Below, in pieces: positions 23,752 through 33,734 of a stretch of 64,000 nucleotides of DNA. The stretch is from Laguncularia racemosa (taxonomy: Eukaryota; Streptophyta; Magnoliopsida; Myrtales; Combretaceae). The notes under the pieces were generated by a model that saw only the letters and a list, made by a program, of their open reading frames with translations, did no database searches and had not been told where the DNA came from. The stretch's first letter is position 1; each line of letters opens with the position of its first letter. Location of the stretch: NCBI GenBank assembly GCA_037954665.1, contig JBBMOL010000071.1, positions 3,698,119-3,762,118 of the forward strand, in the 5' to 3' direction. The position numbers and the translations under genes were made by a program.

Positions 23752-23755
23752 CCTC

Positions 23756-25003
23756 CTAATTACGTATTAGGTCTACCCCGTCATCAACCTCCTCATAATA
23801 CTCTTCATCACCGTCTGGTTCACAACACACTTCTTCCTCCTCTTCCCTCTCGACAATGTTTACGGTGCGTCTATTTGGGCACTCATTTGATCGATGCCCC
23901 GACTGATTACATCTATAACATTTTCCCAGTATCGGCTTGGCATACGGATTGTTTTGCCTTGGGGTGTCTCTATTCTCCACCGGTCTCTTTCCTTCCGCCT
24001 TGTCTTCTCTCCTGTCCATACTTCCCGCTGGTTTCTCAACCACTCCTCTAGGTCTCTCACTAGTTCCTTTACTATTATTACCAGGACTTTCGTAAGTGTA
24101 GGTCCTTTTACTACCTCCAAACCTTACGCTCTGTTCTTGTATCATCATTTCCGCTCGGAGAGCCAAGTTCTTTGCTTCATTCACGGTTCGGAACACCGTC
24201 ACCCCTATCTTATCTCTTATCTGAGGCTTCAACCCGTCTACAAACCGTGCCACCTGTTGACCCTCAGTTTCCCTTAAATCGTTTCTTTCCGCTAACCTCA
24301 TAAATTCCGCAGTGTATTCATGCACCGACCTCTGCCCTTGTCGGCACCGCTGATACTGTTGGAAAAGAATTTGCTCGTAATCGGGTGGCAAGAAATCCTG
24401 TTGCAGCAGATTCCTCATGCGGTACCATGACCTAATAGGTTGTCGCCCTTCCCTTTGTCTACGGTGCTGCAATCGATCCCACCATGCAGATGCCCCGCCT
24501 TTCAATCTGCAAGCCACCATTCTCACCCTTCTCTCCTCAGGAACCTCCATATAGTCGAAGAACCTATCGACCTCCGGCAGCCAATCCAAAAACTCTTCTA
24601 TATTCAAATTGCCATTAAAAGAAGGGATGTCTACCTTAAGACGGAAGTCTCCGCCATCAGCATGGTCGAACCCTTGGTGATTGCGTTGATATCCACCACC
24701 ATAGGCCAGTTCATTCCGGTCATCCATTCCACGAAATCTTCCGCTGCCAGCGACACCACCCCTTCTTGGTGGTTGTTCCTTCCTCTGCAAAATTCCGTCC
24801 TCTTCCTCAGAGGAGCTTTCGTCAATTCTCTGGTTCCATTGGTTTCCGGCAACAAAGTCATTGATAAGGCTGCCGCGAGCAGCTGTTACCCCCGGTCGAT
24901 TCCCAACAACACCTCTGTGACCGTCGTGGTCCATCACCATGGCGTCGACCCGCGCCACCAGATTCTCTAGGCGTTGTTCTACACGCCCAAGCCTCTGCTC
25001 CAT
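23756..25003 (-). CDS. Gypsy gag protein
   Basis: The first usable ATG of the long frame is at 25003; the frame runs to a TAG at 23756. It has a coiled N-terminal region, a retrotransposon gag domain with a Trp-Trp-Asp-Arg segment, and a C-terminal zinc knuckle of the form Cys-x2-Cys-x4-His-x4-Cys, followed by an acidic tail. In the same frame a better-placed ATG at 25108 is followed by TGA and TAG before 25003, so the original N-terminus seems to have been cut off by two stops. Gag forms the particle that packages the element RNA. Confidence 0.85.
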   Translation of the reverse strand: MEQRLGRVEQRLENLVARVDAMVMDHDGHRGVVGNRPGVTAARGSLINDFVAGNQWNQRIDESSSEEEDGILQRKEQPPRRGGVAGSGRFRGMDDRNELAYGGGYQRNHQGFDHADGGDFRLKVDIPSFNGNLNIEEFLDWLPEVDRFFDYMEVPEERRVRMVACRLKGGASAWWDRLQHRRQREGRQPIRSWYRMRNLLQQDFLPPDYEQILFQQYQRCRQGQRSVHEYTAEFMRLAERNDLRETEGQQVARFVDGLKPQIRDKIGVTVFRTVNEAKNLALRAEMMIQEQSVRFGGSKRTYTYESPGNNSKGTSERPRGVVEKPAGSMDRREDKAEGKRPVENRDTPRQNNPYAKPILGKCYRCNQSGHRSNECPNRRTVNIVEREEEEEVCCEPDGDEEYYEEVDDGVDLIRN

Positions 25004-25127
25004 GGTTTCAACCACTGCCCTCGGAGCCTATTGATTGGCTCATTGGACTTCCGCATCTCGATCAAGGTCGAGGACGCGACCGCCATCAACACCACCGTTA
25101 GCCGACATCTCCGCAGGAAATTGCCTT

Positions 25128-25139
25128 GCTTTGATACCA
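25128..25139 (-). other. Gypsy primer-binding site
   Basis: The minus strand reads TGGTATCAAAGC two bases after the 5' LTR. It differs by one base from the usual initiator-Met tRNA site TGGTATCAGAGC. Confidence 0.8.
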
Positions 25140-25141
25140 AC

Positions 25142-25758
25142 TGACGCAGCGAGGAAAGCGTACCGAAACGAATCCGAATATGGATTAGTTTCACAACAAC
25201 AAAGAAATATTCTTTGATGCCAAATTCTGGTTGTGCACAACCGGTAAAGGAGATAAATCTCTCTCAAATGTATTCAAAGTGTAGTAAAAACGTAACCCTA
25301 GCTTATCTGATAAAAGAGTATTTATACTTTCCCGTAAAATATCTAAAAGGGGAAAATCTATACGTATACGTGGAAATAAATAATAAAATACACGTTTATA
25401 ATCGGTCGCATACACGGCCGTGTATGTTTCTGGGCATGTAGCGGGCACAGTACATGGTCGCATACACGGCCGTGCCTCTAGGCCGTGTATGTTTTTGGGC
25501 ATGTAGCGAGCGCAGTACACGGTCTCATACACGGCCGTTCCTCTAGGCCGTGTATGTTTCTGGACATGTGATGAACACAGTACACGGTCGCATACACGAC
25601 CGTGCCTTTAGGCCGTGTAAGCTTCTGTGAGAATTCGAACGGAACACATGGTTGTGTCATTGGCCGTGCCTTTGGGTCGTGTAAGTTATACACGGTCGCA
25701 TACACGGCCGTGCCCTTAGGCCGTGTAAGCTTCTGTGTTCTCCACGATGCCCGCATCA
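25142..25758 (-). repeat. Gypsy 5' LTR (617 bp)
   Basis: Equal in length to 19929-20545 and about 97% identical by eye. It carries the same 65-bp repeats at 25404-25743. Confidence 0.93.
25404..25743 (-). repeat. 65-bp tandem repeats in U3 of the 5' LTR
   Basis: Same arrangement as in the 3' LTR, offset by 5213 bases. One repeat has ACATGG for ACACGG and another has ACGACC for ACGGCT, so the units are drifting separately. Confidence 0.85.
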
Positions 25759-25763
25759 ACATA

Positions 25764-26725
25764 AAAATAATTTAAAGTTTAAATGCAATATAATTGTATG
25801 TTTTTTTCTTTTTATTGATTGACATGTAAAAACCCAATAGATTTACAAGTCTGGAGGCACAAGCTATGCTAGAGCCAAGGTCCCGTTGGGTTCCTTGTCG
25901 AGTCAAGGTCTACCCCCACAGGCTGGGTTCGGATAATGGACCCGAGAGGGCAGACTATGGTCCGAACACGGGACTACCCGTCCCATGCCATGTCTTGATA
26001 ACAACCACACGAATTTGCCAGTTGGGTGCTGTATAACATATCCATTAATGATAGAGATCAGCTCCTCGCAATCAGTTTCAATGCACGGTTTCAGCTGACC
26101 ATTGCTGAGAGCAGACGAGACCCCTTCACTTGGCTTTGGCTACCAGCCACTTAATCACAATGTCCAAGCAAAGAAACTATTATTAAACCCGTAATAAGTT
26201 TTAAGAATGCACAGAATTCCCCAAAGAAGTTTCAAATTGCATCAACGTTCCTAATCCTTTTATAAAGGTGGGTCCAACTCCAATATATATGAAAAGGGTG
26301 CACAGATAAAATATTGGGGATGCTTATGTATTTTCGAAAATTTATAATAGTGGTTGATATATTTATTCCTTAAACTAATGTATACATAACATAGGCGTAT
26401 AAGTGTTCACTCACATACAACTTATATAATGTGGGCTTCATTAACAATCACCTAGTGATACGTCTAAAAGATTTTTTTTTTTTTTACGTGATTTCATGAC
26501 TAATTATATACATCATTTTGACGTTTCGCTCGGGGGTGTGGTGAAGAGGGGTGAGGGCGCGAAGGGAAAAGGCACATAAAAGGTTATAATTTTTTTTTTC
26601 CTTCAATAACTTTTTTTGCATGGCATATATGTATCTATAAAGTATAACATAATGAAGTAATCCAAAAAAAACATTTTAAAAAGGGATTTCTAATAATATT
26701 AACTCATAACAATCATGTAGTTATA
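25764..26725. other. Spacer; no gene recognised
   Basis: A GC-richer block at about 25855-26160 stands out from the AT-rich surroundings. It has no open frame or domain that I can name and may be a decayed repeat. Confidence 0.4.
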
Positions 26726-27084
26726 GGAGGTGTTATTCGAGATGATCAACAAAGATGAGTGACAAGATTTACAAAAAAGTTAGAAAAATTAACATTTTAT
26801 TCACTGAATTATGAGGTATTTACTATGGTTTATGTCACTGCCTAAATTTATCAGTTGAAAAGATTGAAATCAATACAAATAACAAAGTTATTGTTGCTCT
26901 TTTGTTAAATTTATCAATGATGAAAATGAAATGTCATAATGTTGTTGTGGCTTGTAGGGTAAAAATATCTCTCTTCAAAGAGATAAAAATTGTAGCAGTA
27001 CTAAGGAAAAGGAATATAGTAGTTGATGTTTTGGCTTTGATGGCTCATAGTCAAGAAGAAAAAGTGATGTTTCCATCTCAGTAA
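26726..27084 (+). pseudogene. RNase H-like (RVT_3 type) relic
   Basis: The start encodes Gly-Gly-Val-Ile-Arg-Asp, typical of the RNase H domain at the end of LINE-type polyproteins and of related plant proteins. In a second frame, a C-terminal part near 26999-27087 reads Arg-Lys-Arg-Asn-Ile-Val-Val-Asp-Val-Leu-Ala and ends in Met-Phe-Pro, a pattern seen in the same family. Stops and a frame change show it is dead. A solo LTR follows 30 bases later. Confidence 0.45.
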
Positions 27085-27113
27085 GTATTGTTGCTTTTGA
27101 AGGAAGACATTAT

Positions 27114-27436
27114 TGTTGGGGTATGACTTATACTCCTCTACGATAGGAAAGCACGTGGATACCAAGGGAATAGTGCTTCTTAAACACTAGAAGGCTTTTA
27201 GCTTTTAAGCCCATATTTGTTCATTAGTAGTTTGGGCTTGGGCTTATGAGTAATTATTAGTATATATTCTTCTTTTTCGCTTGTAATTGAGTGATGTAAC
27301 GAGAAAGGCGAAGTACTAGTTATAGTGGAATTCTCTACTGGACGTAACCCTAGTTAAAGAGTAAACCAAGATAAATATTGTGTTCCAATTTCTCCCTTTT
27401 TTAACTTTACTTTGTTATTGTGCACCGACCCTAACA
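27114..27436. mobile_element. Solo LTR, TSD ATTAT
   Basis: Begins TGTTGGGGT and ends ACCCTAACA, an imperfect terminal inverted repeat with 8 of 9 matching. Exact 5-bp duplications ATTAT lie at 27109-27113 and 27437-27441. It is 323 bp long with no coding sequence. Size and ends fit a Copia-type LTR, but there is no related full element in the window. The strand of origin is not established. Confidence 0.85.
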
Positions 27437-27441
27437 ATTAT

Positions 27442-28399
27442 AGGCTATGGTTTATATTAGAAAACAAAGTCTTGTAAATAGTACTAGTGTTGCTATGTCT
27501 GCCAATGTTTTTGTAGGTGAATGAACTTGCTATGTTTTGTATGTTTTGACAATGGCATGTTAATGTATGAAGTACTTTTCAACTAAGAAAAAGGGGTTTC
27601 TAGTAAATGACTAAGGACATATTACTCTTTTAGGTAGATAAAAACCATAAATAAAGTTAAGATACAAAAACTTTAGCCTCCTTTTCCCAAAATAATCTAA
27701 TCTCTCTTTAATCTTCTCTAAGTGCAGGTTGTGTGTAGTGACTAAGAAGGAGGTATAATGAATTGTCACAAGATCTTAGTGTTTATATTAAGAAGTGGAA
27801 ATGACTCTAACCTTTTGATTCATTGTGCTAAATTTATCCTAAAATGCATTTGAAGATTTAATTTGGTTGCTAAGTGAATTTAAGGTTAAAGGGAATTCAA
27901 ATGAGTTTTAGCTTTTAAATGGTGGATTGATGAGTGATTGGCTGTGTTTGTGGTACAAATATTGTTGAAATCTTGATTTTAAACCTACAATCAAGTGAGG
28001 AAGGAAGATTTAATCATGTTACAATCTTAAAATTTAAATAATGAGGAAGTTGGCATTATAATTGAGAAATCTGGGTTTTTATTTAAAAAAAAAAGCCTAG
28101 TTGAGCCAACTGAAGCAAGGATCGGTTGACATAGTGCAAATCATCTTTATGGTGTTTCGATTGTTTAGTCAACTAAAATATATTTAGCCAACCCAACTCA
28201 ATCAAGGGGTCAAGATTTAGGGTTTAAGATAGTTTGTAATAATTGATTTGATTGATATAATTTTTTCTTATTGAATGAAATTCGTTTTTGCTGAAAATTC
28301 ATATTAAGATTTCAAGAATCACATATTTTAATTAGAGTAACAAATATAGTATACGTACTAGTGGGCTGCAATGTTAACATGGTTCTTTTCGCTTGAATG
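27442..28399. other. Spacer; no gene recognised
   Basis: AT-rich, with no open frame of note. Homology to the upstream side of the 18314 gene starts near 28400. Confidence 0.5.
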
Positions 28400-28514
28400 T
28401 CTTCGAGTTTGCTAATTGTCATTTTCAATGTGGACAAGAAATTAATACTTCATTAAATATTTTGGCCAACTATTAATGCCTTGGTTGCAAATTTCACTAT
28501 AAAATCAGTCTAAA

Positions 28515-29219
28515 ACGAGCAAATTGAGGATTGACATACGGGTTATGGGGTTTCTAATCATGGCCATGGCCAATATTATGATCACGGAGTCGCTAACTTG
28601 TGCTGATGCCATATCGGCTATGGTCCCATGTAAGTCGTTTTTGCTGGCGTCTACACCACCACCGCCTAGCGTTGGTTGTTGCACTAGCGCAGAGAGCTAG
28701 GAGAAGAAGGCTATAACTAGACGGGACCGTATAGCTATATGTGAATGCTATGTAAAACTGGGTCTATCATCTCCTAATGATTTTCAAACAGTACGACAAC
28801 TTCGAAGTTATTGCAAGCTTCAGATGATCTTGCCAAGTGACCCTCACTATGATTGCTCGAAGTACTTCTCTTTCTCATCTTTGATTATTATAACACGGAT
28901 ATATAAATTTTATTCTCACAAAGAAACTTATTGACCCGTTTATAAGTGATTTGGAAGGTCATTTGGGAGAAAAGGTCTAAAAGATAAAATAAAAAATTAT
29001 AAACGATCAAAATGTATTACTAATAAAATGTTGTAGAGTACAAGAATAACTGAAATTACACATATACGATTGAGAAATACAATTTGGCTCGATATATTTT
29101 TTTTAGAAATTTGAAATTTTATTGCTTCTAAGAGGGTATTATTCAGTACTTCATTACTTGCTTATATGCTTTAATTACTTTACAATTTTCTATCTTCTAT
29201 AATTTTCAGCATTCCATAA
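28515..29219 (+). pseudogene. nsLTP pseudogene, duplicate of the 18314 gene
   Basis: Exon 1 equivalent 28515-28861, intron 28862-29209, exon 2 29210-29219 (Ile-Pro-stop). The ATG position reads ACG because a deletion has fused the leader to codon 2; a later in-frame ATG is at 28545. A TAG at 28698-28700 replaces a Leu codon of the sister gene. Downstream the cysteines are retained, including Cys 7 (with two T where the sister has three) and the final Asp-Cys-Ser. The base before the splice donor is changed from G to A. Homology extends upstream and into the 3' UTR until the N gap at 29266. Confidence 0.85.
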
Positions 29220-29265
29220 ATGTTGGGGAGATCTCTCAAAGATTGTGAAAGAGTGAAGTTAGGCC

Positions 29266-29765
29266 NNNNNNNNNNNNNNNNNNNNNNNNNNNNNNNNNNN
29301 NNNNNNNNNNNNNNNNNNNNNNNNNNNNNNNNNNNNNNNNNNNNNNNNNNNNNNNNNNNNNNNNNNNNNNNNNNNNNNNNNNNNNNNNNNNNNNNNNNNN
29401 NNNNNNNNNNNNNNNNNNNNNNNNNNNNNNNNNNNNNNNNNNNNNNNNNNNNNNNNNNNNNNNNNNNNNNNNNNNNNNNNNNNNNNNNNNNNNNNNNNNN
29501 NNNNNNNNNNNNNNNNNNNNNNNNNNNNNNNNNNNNNNNNNNNNNNNNNNNNNNNNNNNNNNNNNNNNNNNNNNNNNNNNNNNNNNNNNNNNNNNNNNNN
29601 NNNNNNNNNNNNNNNNNNNNNNNNNNNNNNNNNNNNNNNNNNNNNNNNNNNNNNNNNNNNNNNNNNNNNNNNNNNNNNNNNNNNNNNNNNNNNNNNNNNN
29701 NNNNNNNNNNNNNNNNNNNNNNNNNNNNNNNNNNNNNNNNNNNNNNNNNNNNNNNNNNNNNNNNN
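29266..29765. other. Assembly gap (500 N)
   Basis: A run of exactly 500 N, likely a placeholder of arbitrary size. It lies between the nsLTP duplicate and the first recognisable CACTA-side sequence, so the element's end is probably hidden here. Confidence 0.98.
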
Positions 29766-29785
29766 TTTTAAAGGGAAATGAAATA

Positions 29786-30005
29786 GTGACAATAAAGCAT
29801 TTGTGAGGATTAAAATTGTGGCAATAAAGCATTTGTGAGGAATATATTGTGGCAATAAGGTATTTTTGAGGAATAAAATTGTGACAATAAGGCAATTGAG
29901 AGAAATCAAATTGTGAAAATTAGGCATTTGTGAGAAATAAAATTGTGGAAATTAAGCATTTGCGAGGAATCAATTGTAGCAATATGTTTGGTTGTGGGAA
30001 TTTAT
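29786..30005. repeat. Minisatellite, seven units of 31-32 bp
   Basis: Units start with GTGRCAATAA or a variant at 29786, 29818, 29849, 29881, 29913, 29944 and 29975, and share GCATTTGTGAGGAAT. The array begins 20 bases after the gap and may continue into it. Short arrays near the ends are common in CACTA elements, so this may be the subterminal repeat of the element described below. Confidence 0.85.
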
Positions 30006-31599
30006 GAGGCAACTATTGTGGCCATAAATATTTGTGAAAAATAAATTATGGAAAATGAGAAAATATTTGCCGATATAGCCAATATTTACTACAAATGAAT
30101 TGCCATAGAATGTAATTTCCCCCCTCAATTTACACGATTTTTGTAAAAACTTGATACAATATTAATTTTTTCATTAGCCTTATGATACAATATACATGCT
30201 TCATCAACTCAATAAACTGACATCCTCCATCAGCCAAAAAGAAAGGAATTTATGAAAAATGAGAAAAAGTTTGTCGCAGTAACCAATATTTATGAAAAAT
30301 GAATTTCTGCAAAATATAGTAAGATAAGACAAAAAAAATACTATTCCAATTTGTCACAAATAAGTGACTACACTGCGCACTCATGATTCCTAAAACGAAA
30401 AAATAATGATCAAACATTCTACTATAAGTATCCAAGAAAGAACAAAAAAAAATATCATATCACATGAGATTGTAGGAAAAAAAAAAAGAGCGACATAATA
30501 CTTGGCCAACAAAAAACTAGTGCTATGATATCTAGCCAAGAAAAAAAAAAGTCACTTGATAAATGCAAAAAAAAAAAAAAACAACTAATAATAGTCTACC
30601 CTGATCATGTAATATATAGATAATTGAATCAATTACTAATGTTCGTCTGTTGGACATTGAGGAAACTATAGAATGACGTTAGAAAGAAAGATTGTGGATG
30701 TCTGACCTGTGGCTACACTAAAGATTGAGGGTGTGATGATTGATGTAAGGATCCACCTAAGGATGTAATAAATGGAGCTACTAGCATATTCGCAATGCCA
30801 AACCTACTGAAAAAGGGTTTGTTGATTGCAATGATGATTAGATTAACTGTATCGGTGGTGAGGAGCTCGATATATGTGAAAACTATTGCTATTGCAAAGT
30901 AAAAAATTGTTATTTTTGTGCCATAAAATGATCAAGTAATTGTTTCTATTATGCTACAACATCTTCCAATGTAGGTATTTTGTTCTCTAACCTTATCACT
31001 TGTTCGTTAGATTCTATAGGTGCAGAATGGCCAAAAAAAGGGATCCGAGGATGGGATAAAGGTGGTTTAGGGCCACCATATCCCAAACCACGACTATATC
31101 TGTCTTTATGACCAAGGACCCGTCTCATATCTCTCTACATCATGTGAAATATAGTTAGAAGACAAATAATGGGGGAAAAATAAAGAATATTTATGAAATT
31201 ATAATGGTCACAAAAATTCGAAGAAAAACTTACATGCTTATTTTGTGCTATAGAATTTACCCATTCAGATGATTGACCCTTTTTTTTTTTTATGGGTGTA
31301 TTCAAATGTCCTTATCTCCAATAATTCCTAATATATTGTAGTAAAACAAGTTGATACCAAGTTGTATCAATTGCCGACATAAATAATAATGTTTGAAACA
31401 AATGATCATATCATCCTAAATAATAACAAGCAACTAAGGATCTTTTTTCCATACCTTACTAAGCTGAGTATTCATGAATGATTTTGTGCCTATAGTGTGA
31501 TTATATTGCAACTTTTCTCAATTGATAGTGTTGATTAAAGAACACTTCTAAATGGAAAGGAAAATAATAGCACTATTACATATAATCACATACAATGAG
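30006..31599. other. AT-rich non-coding part of the CACTA-like region
   Basis: Contains several A runs and motifs such as ATTTATGAAAAATGA repeated at about 30248 and 30290. No gene is supported. Confidence 0.4.
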
Positions 31600-33734
31600 T
31601 GTTAAATAGGCAAATTTCCTTATGATGGGGGTCATTGTCTAAAAAGTCACATAAAGCAACTCAATCAATTGTTCATTGAAGCATACCCTATAGTACTTTC
31701 TGATGTGCTCTTTCACCCTCACCATACTCCTTATACTTTCGTTTCAGCCGATATTGCAACTCATTGTATGCTCTACCAGCAATCCTGTGAAATATTAATG
31801 GCCATCGTAGATCATTTTCTAAGCTAAGATCAAACTTCTCCTAAAAATGTCAAGAATTTGATGTAAATGGATGAACCTTTGTTTTGCATCACAATATGAA
31901 ATAAGATCAAGAGTAACAAGAAAAGAACTCACCACAACCACGCTAATAACTCTTATTGTATCTCTAATGGCACTTTTGACCAAGCTTTACCTCTAACTTC
32001 AAGATAGCACAATAGAGAAGAGTGACAATGTGCTGAAGTGAACTCTTTGAATAACATTCGTGCATTGTTTTCTCGTGGTGCATTGTAAATATCATGCAAC
32101 TCTAAAATAGGATTACAACTTGTGCTTTGCTTAATTAGCTCGCAATAGGTTCCATTATAAACACCCCTATTCCTAGGCTCTTTGTCATGCTCTAATGTAT
32201 ATTTGTTGCATATTCTCATCAGAAGGATCAACTCGCTATACACCAGAAGAATCATCACTTGCTTCATTATCTGATATGTTCGATGACTCTAGAGGATCTT
32301 GATAATTAAGATGCTCCTAAGTAGCATCAGCCCCAAACCAATCGACAAGATCATCTCCCCTACAACTAAGCCTTGGAACATCTATACTACACAAAACAAA
32401 ATTGGTAAAATCAGTAAAAGATAAACTGTGTAAAAGGAATTTTTTGTGTGCAAAGATTTAATAACATATTATTTTATAGTAGCTAATCTTCTTCATCACT
32501 AGTAACGATGGAATACTCATCACTACTATTTATATTGACTAAAGGTAAACTTTCTTCTGGTATAGGAACACGAGCTAATTACCTAAGATGAAAAAAAAAT
32601 TATTTATTAGGATCATTCTACCACTTCTTTGTTGCTATAGTGGCTCATCTAATCGAGGTTGGTCAGTAGTGTCATTTTCAACACTATCATTTGGCTTAAA
32701 TAATTCTCGATGGAATAAATAGCGATGATGAACCTTCTGGACCACCTTCTAACTACTAGTTGACTTTTTTGGATCTTTTAGATAGAAAACCTATTAAGCT
32801 TGATTAATGAGAATGTAAGGATCGTTTTCATACCATGTTCGATTGGTATTAATTTTAACCATATCACCATCAATTAATTGTAGTTTATCCCGATATGTGT
32901 CATATCGTTTGCACTTAAAGAAGAACACATGCCTACCATAAGTGTAGTTTAATTATATAATGCTAGTTATCATTCCATAGAATGTTATGGTGTTTCCATC
33001 ATGTCCACCTAAGATAACAACACCACTATTTTGTGATTAAAGACATGCTTCTCGATCTTCAGTAATGAACTTAACTCTATTTACTAAACAACCCTAATAA
33101 ACCTAGACATGCTTCTATAGGCCCCATGAAAGGGCATCTAAGTCATTAGATTGTTTAAATGTACCTATAATTTTAGCAAATACAATATGTGTAGAAATAA
33201 ACAAAGTTAAGTTGGATTTTGAAATCCATTAGTGTGGAATCATAAGTTAATTGATTTAGTAGATACACTTACTTTAGTCTTCAACTACGCTAGAAATTGC
33301 TCCATAACAAGTTGTTGTACATCAGTTAATCCATAACATTCTTATAACTCTTGCTCAAATTCCTTAATTATTTATGAATTGTTGAAAGACTTTCATTTCT
33401 TCCATTAAAAAGGTTTAAATTATAAAGAAATTCTTACTGAATGTATGGATGGATCTTCTCACAATTCTTCAATACATACCAGTGCATCTGATTCATCTCC
33501 TCATTCACTTCAGCATATGGACAATTGGCCATAAGGCGCACCACTTATGAGAAAACGCGAAAGCCTGCTTTAGGGAGCTTAAGATCATCCCATTGCCTAT
33601 GAGGTCTATTAAACCTTGAATCCATATTTTCAAATACATAGAGCAAAACATCAAACCTTCACGTACTACATAAGTCTCAACTATGGAACCCTCCAGTCGA
33701 GCTTTCTTTCTAACATACCCTTTCAAAACCCCTA
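31600..33734 (-). pseudogene. CACTA (En/Spm) transposase gene, downstream half
   Basis: Minus strand. At 33505-33734 the frame continues the DUF4218 domain (Leu-Lys-Gly-Tyr-Val-Arg, then Cys-Ser-Met-Tyr-Leu). Its end shows Trp-Tyr-Val-Leu-Lys-Asn-Cys near 33440-33470 after a frame change. A DUF4216 domain is visible at about 32690-32935, with Phe-Lys-Cys and Trp-Tyr-Glu-Asn-Asp-Pro-Tyr. Around 31640-31860 there is a weaker match to the Transposase_24 style (Arg-Lys-Tyr-Lys-Glu-Tyr-Gly). Stops and frameshifts throughout. The upstream half is at 42448-44795, across the inserted Gypsy element. Confidence 0.75.

Larger units (their letters stand above)
19929..25758 (-). mobile_element. Ty3/Gypsy LTR retrotransposon, CRM/Reina-like, nearly intact
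   Basis: A 5.83-kb element with 617-bp LTRs at both ends and a perfect 5-bp target duplication ACATA (19924-19928 and 25759-25763). The minus strand carries gag, then protease-RT-RNase H-integrase, which is Gypsy order. The last coding frame runs into the 3' LTR, as in CRM-type elements, and no ordinary chromodomain is seen. LTR copies differ at roughly 17-20 positions by eye (about 3%), so insertion is fairly recent. Stops in the gag leader and in pol and a frame break between gag and pol probably prevent autonomous movement. Confidence 0.95.

Noticed and set aside
29220..29927. Long frames across the N run at 29266-29765
   Set aside because: Made almost wholly of unknown bases.
29786..30005. 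CRISPR-like array
   Set aside because: Units are contiguous with no unique spacers, in plant nuclear DNA. It is a minisatellite.
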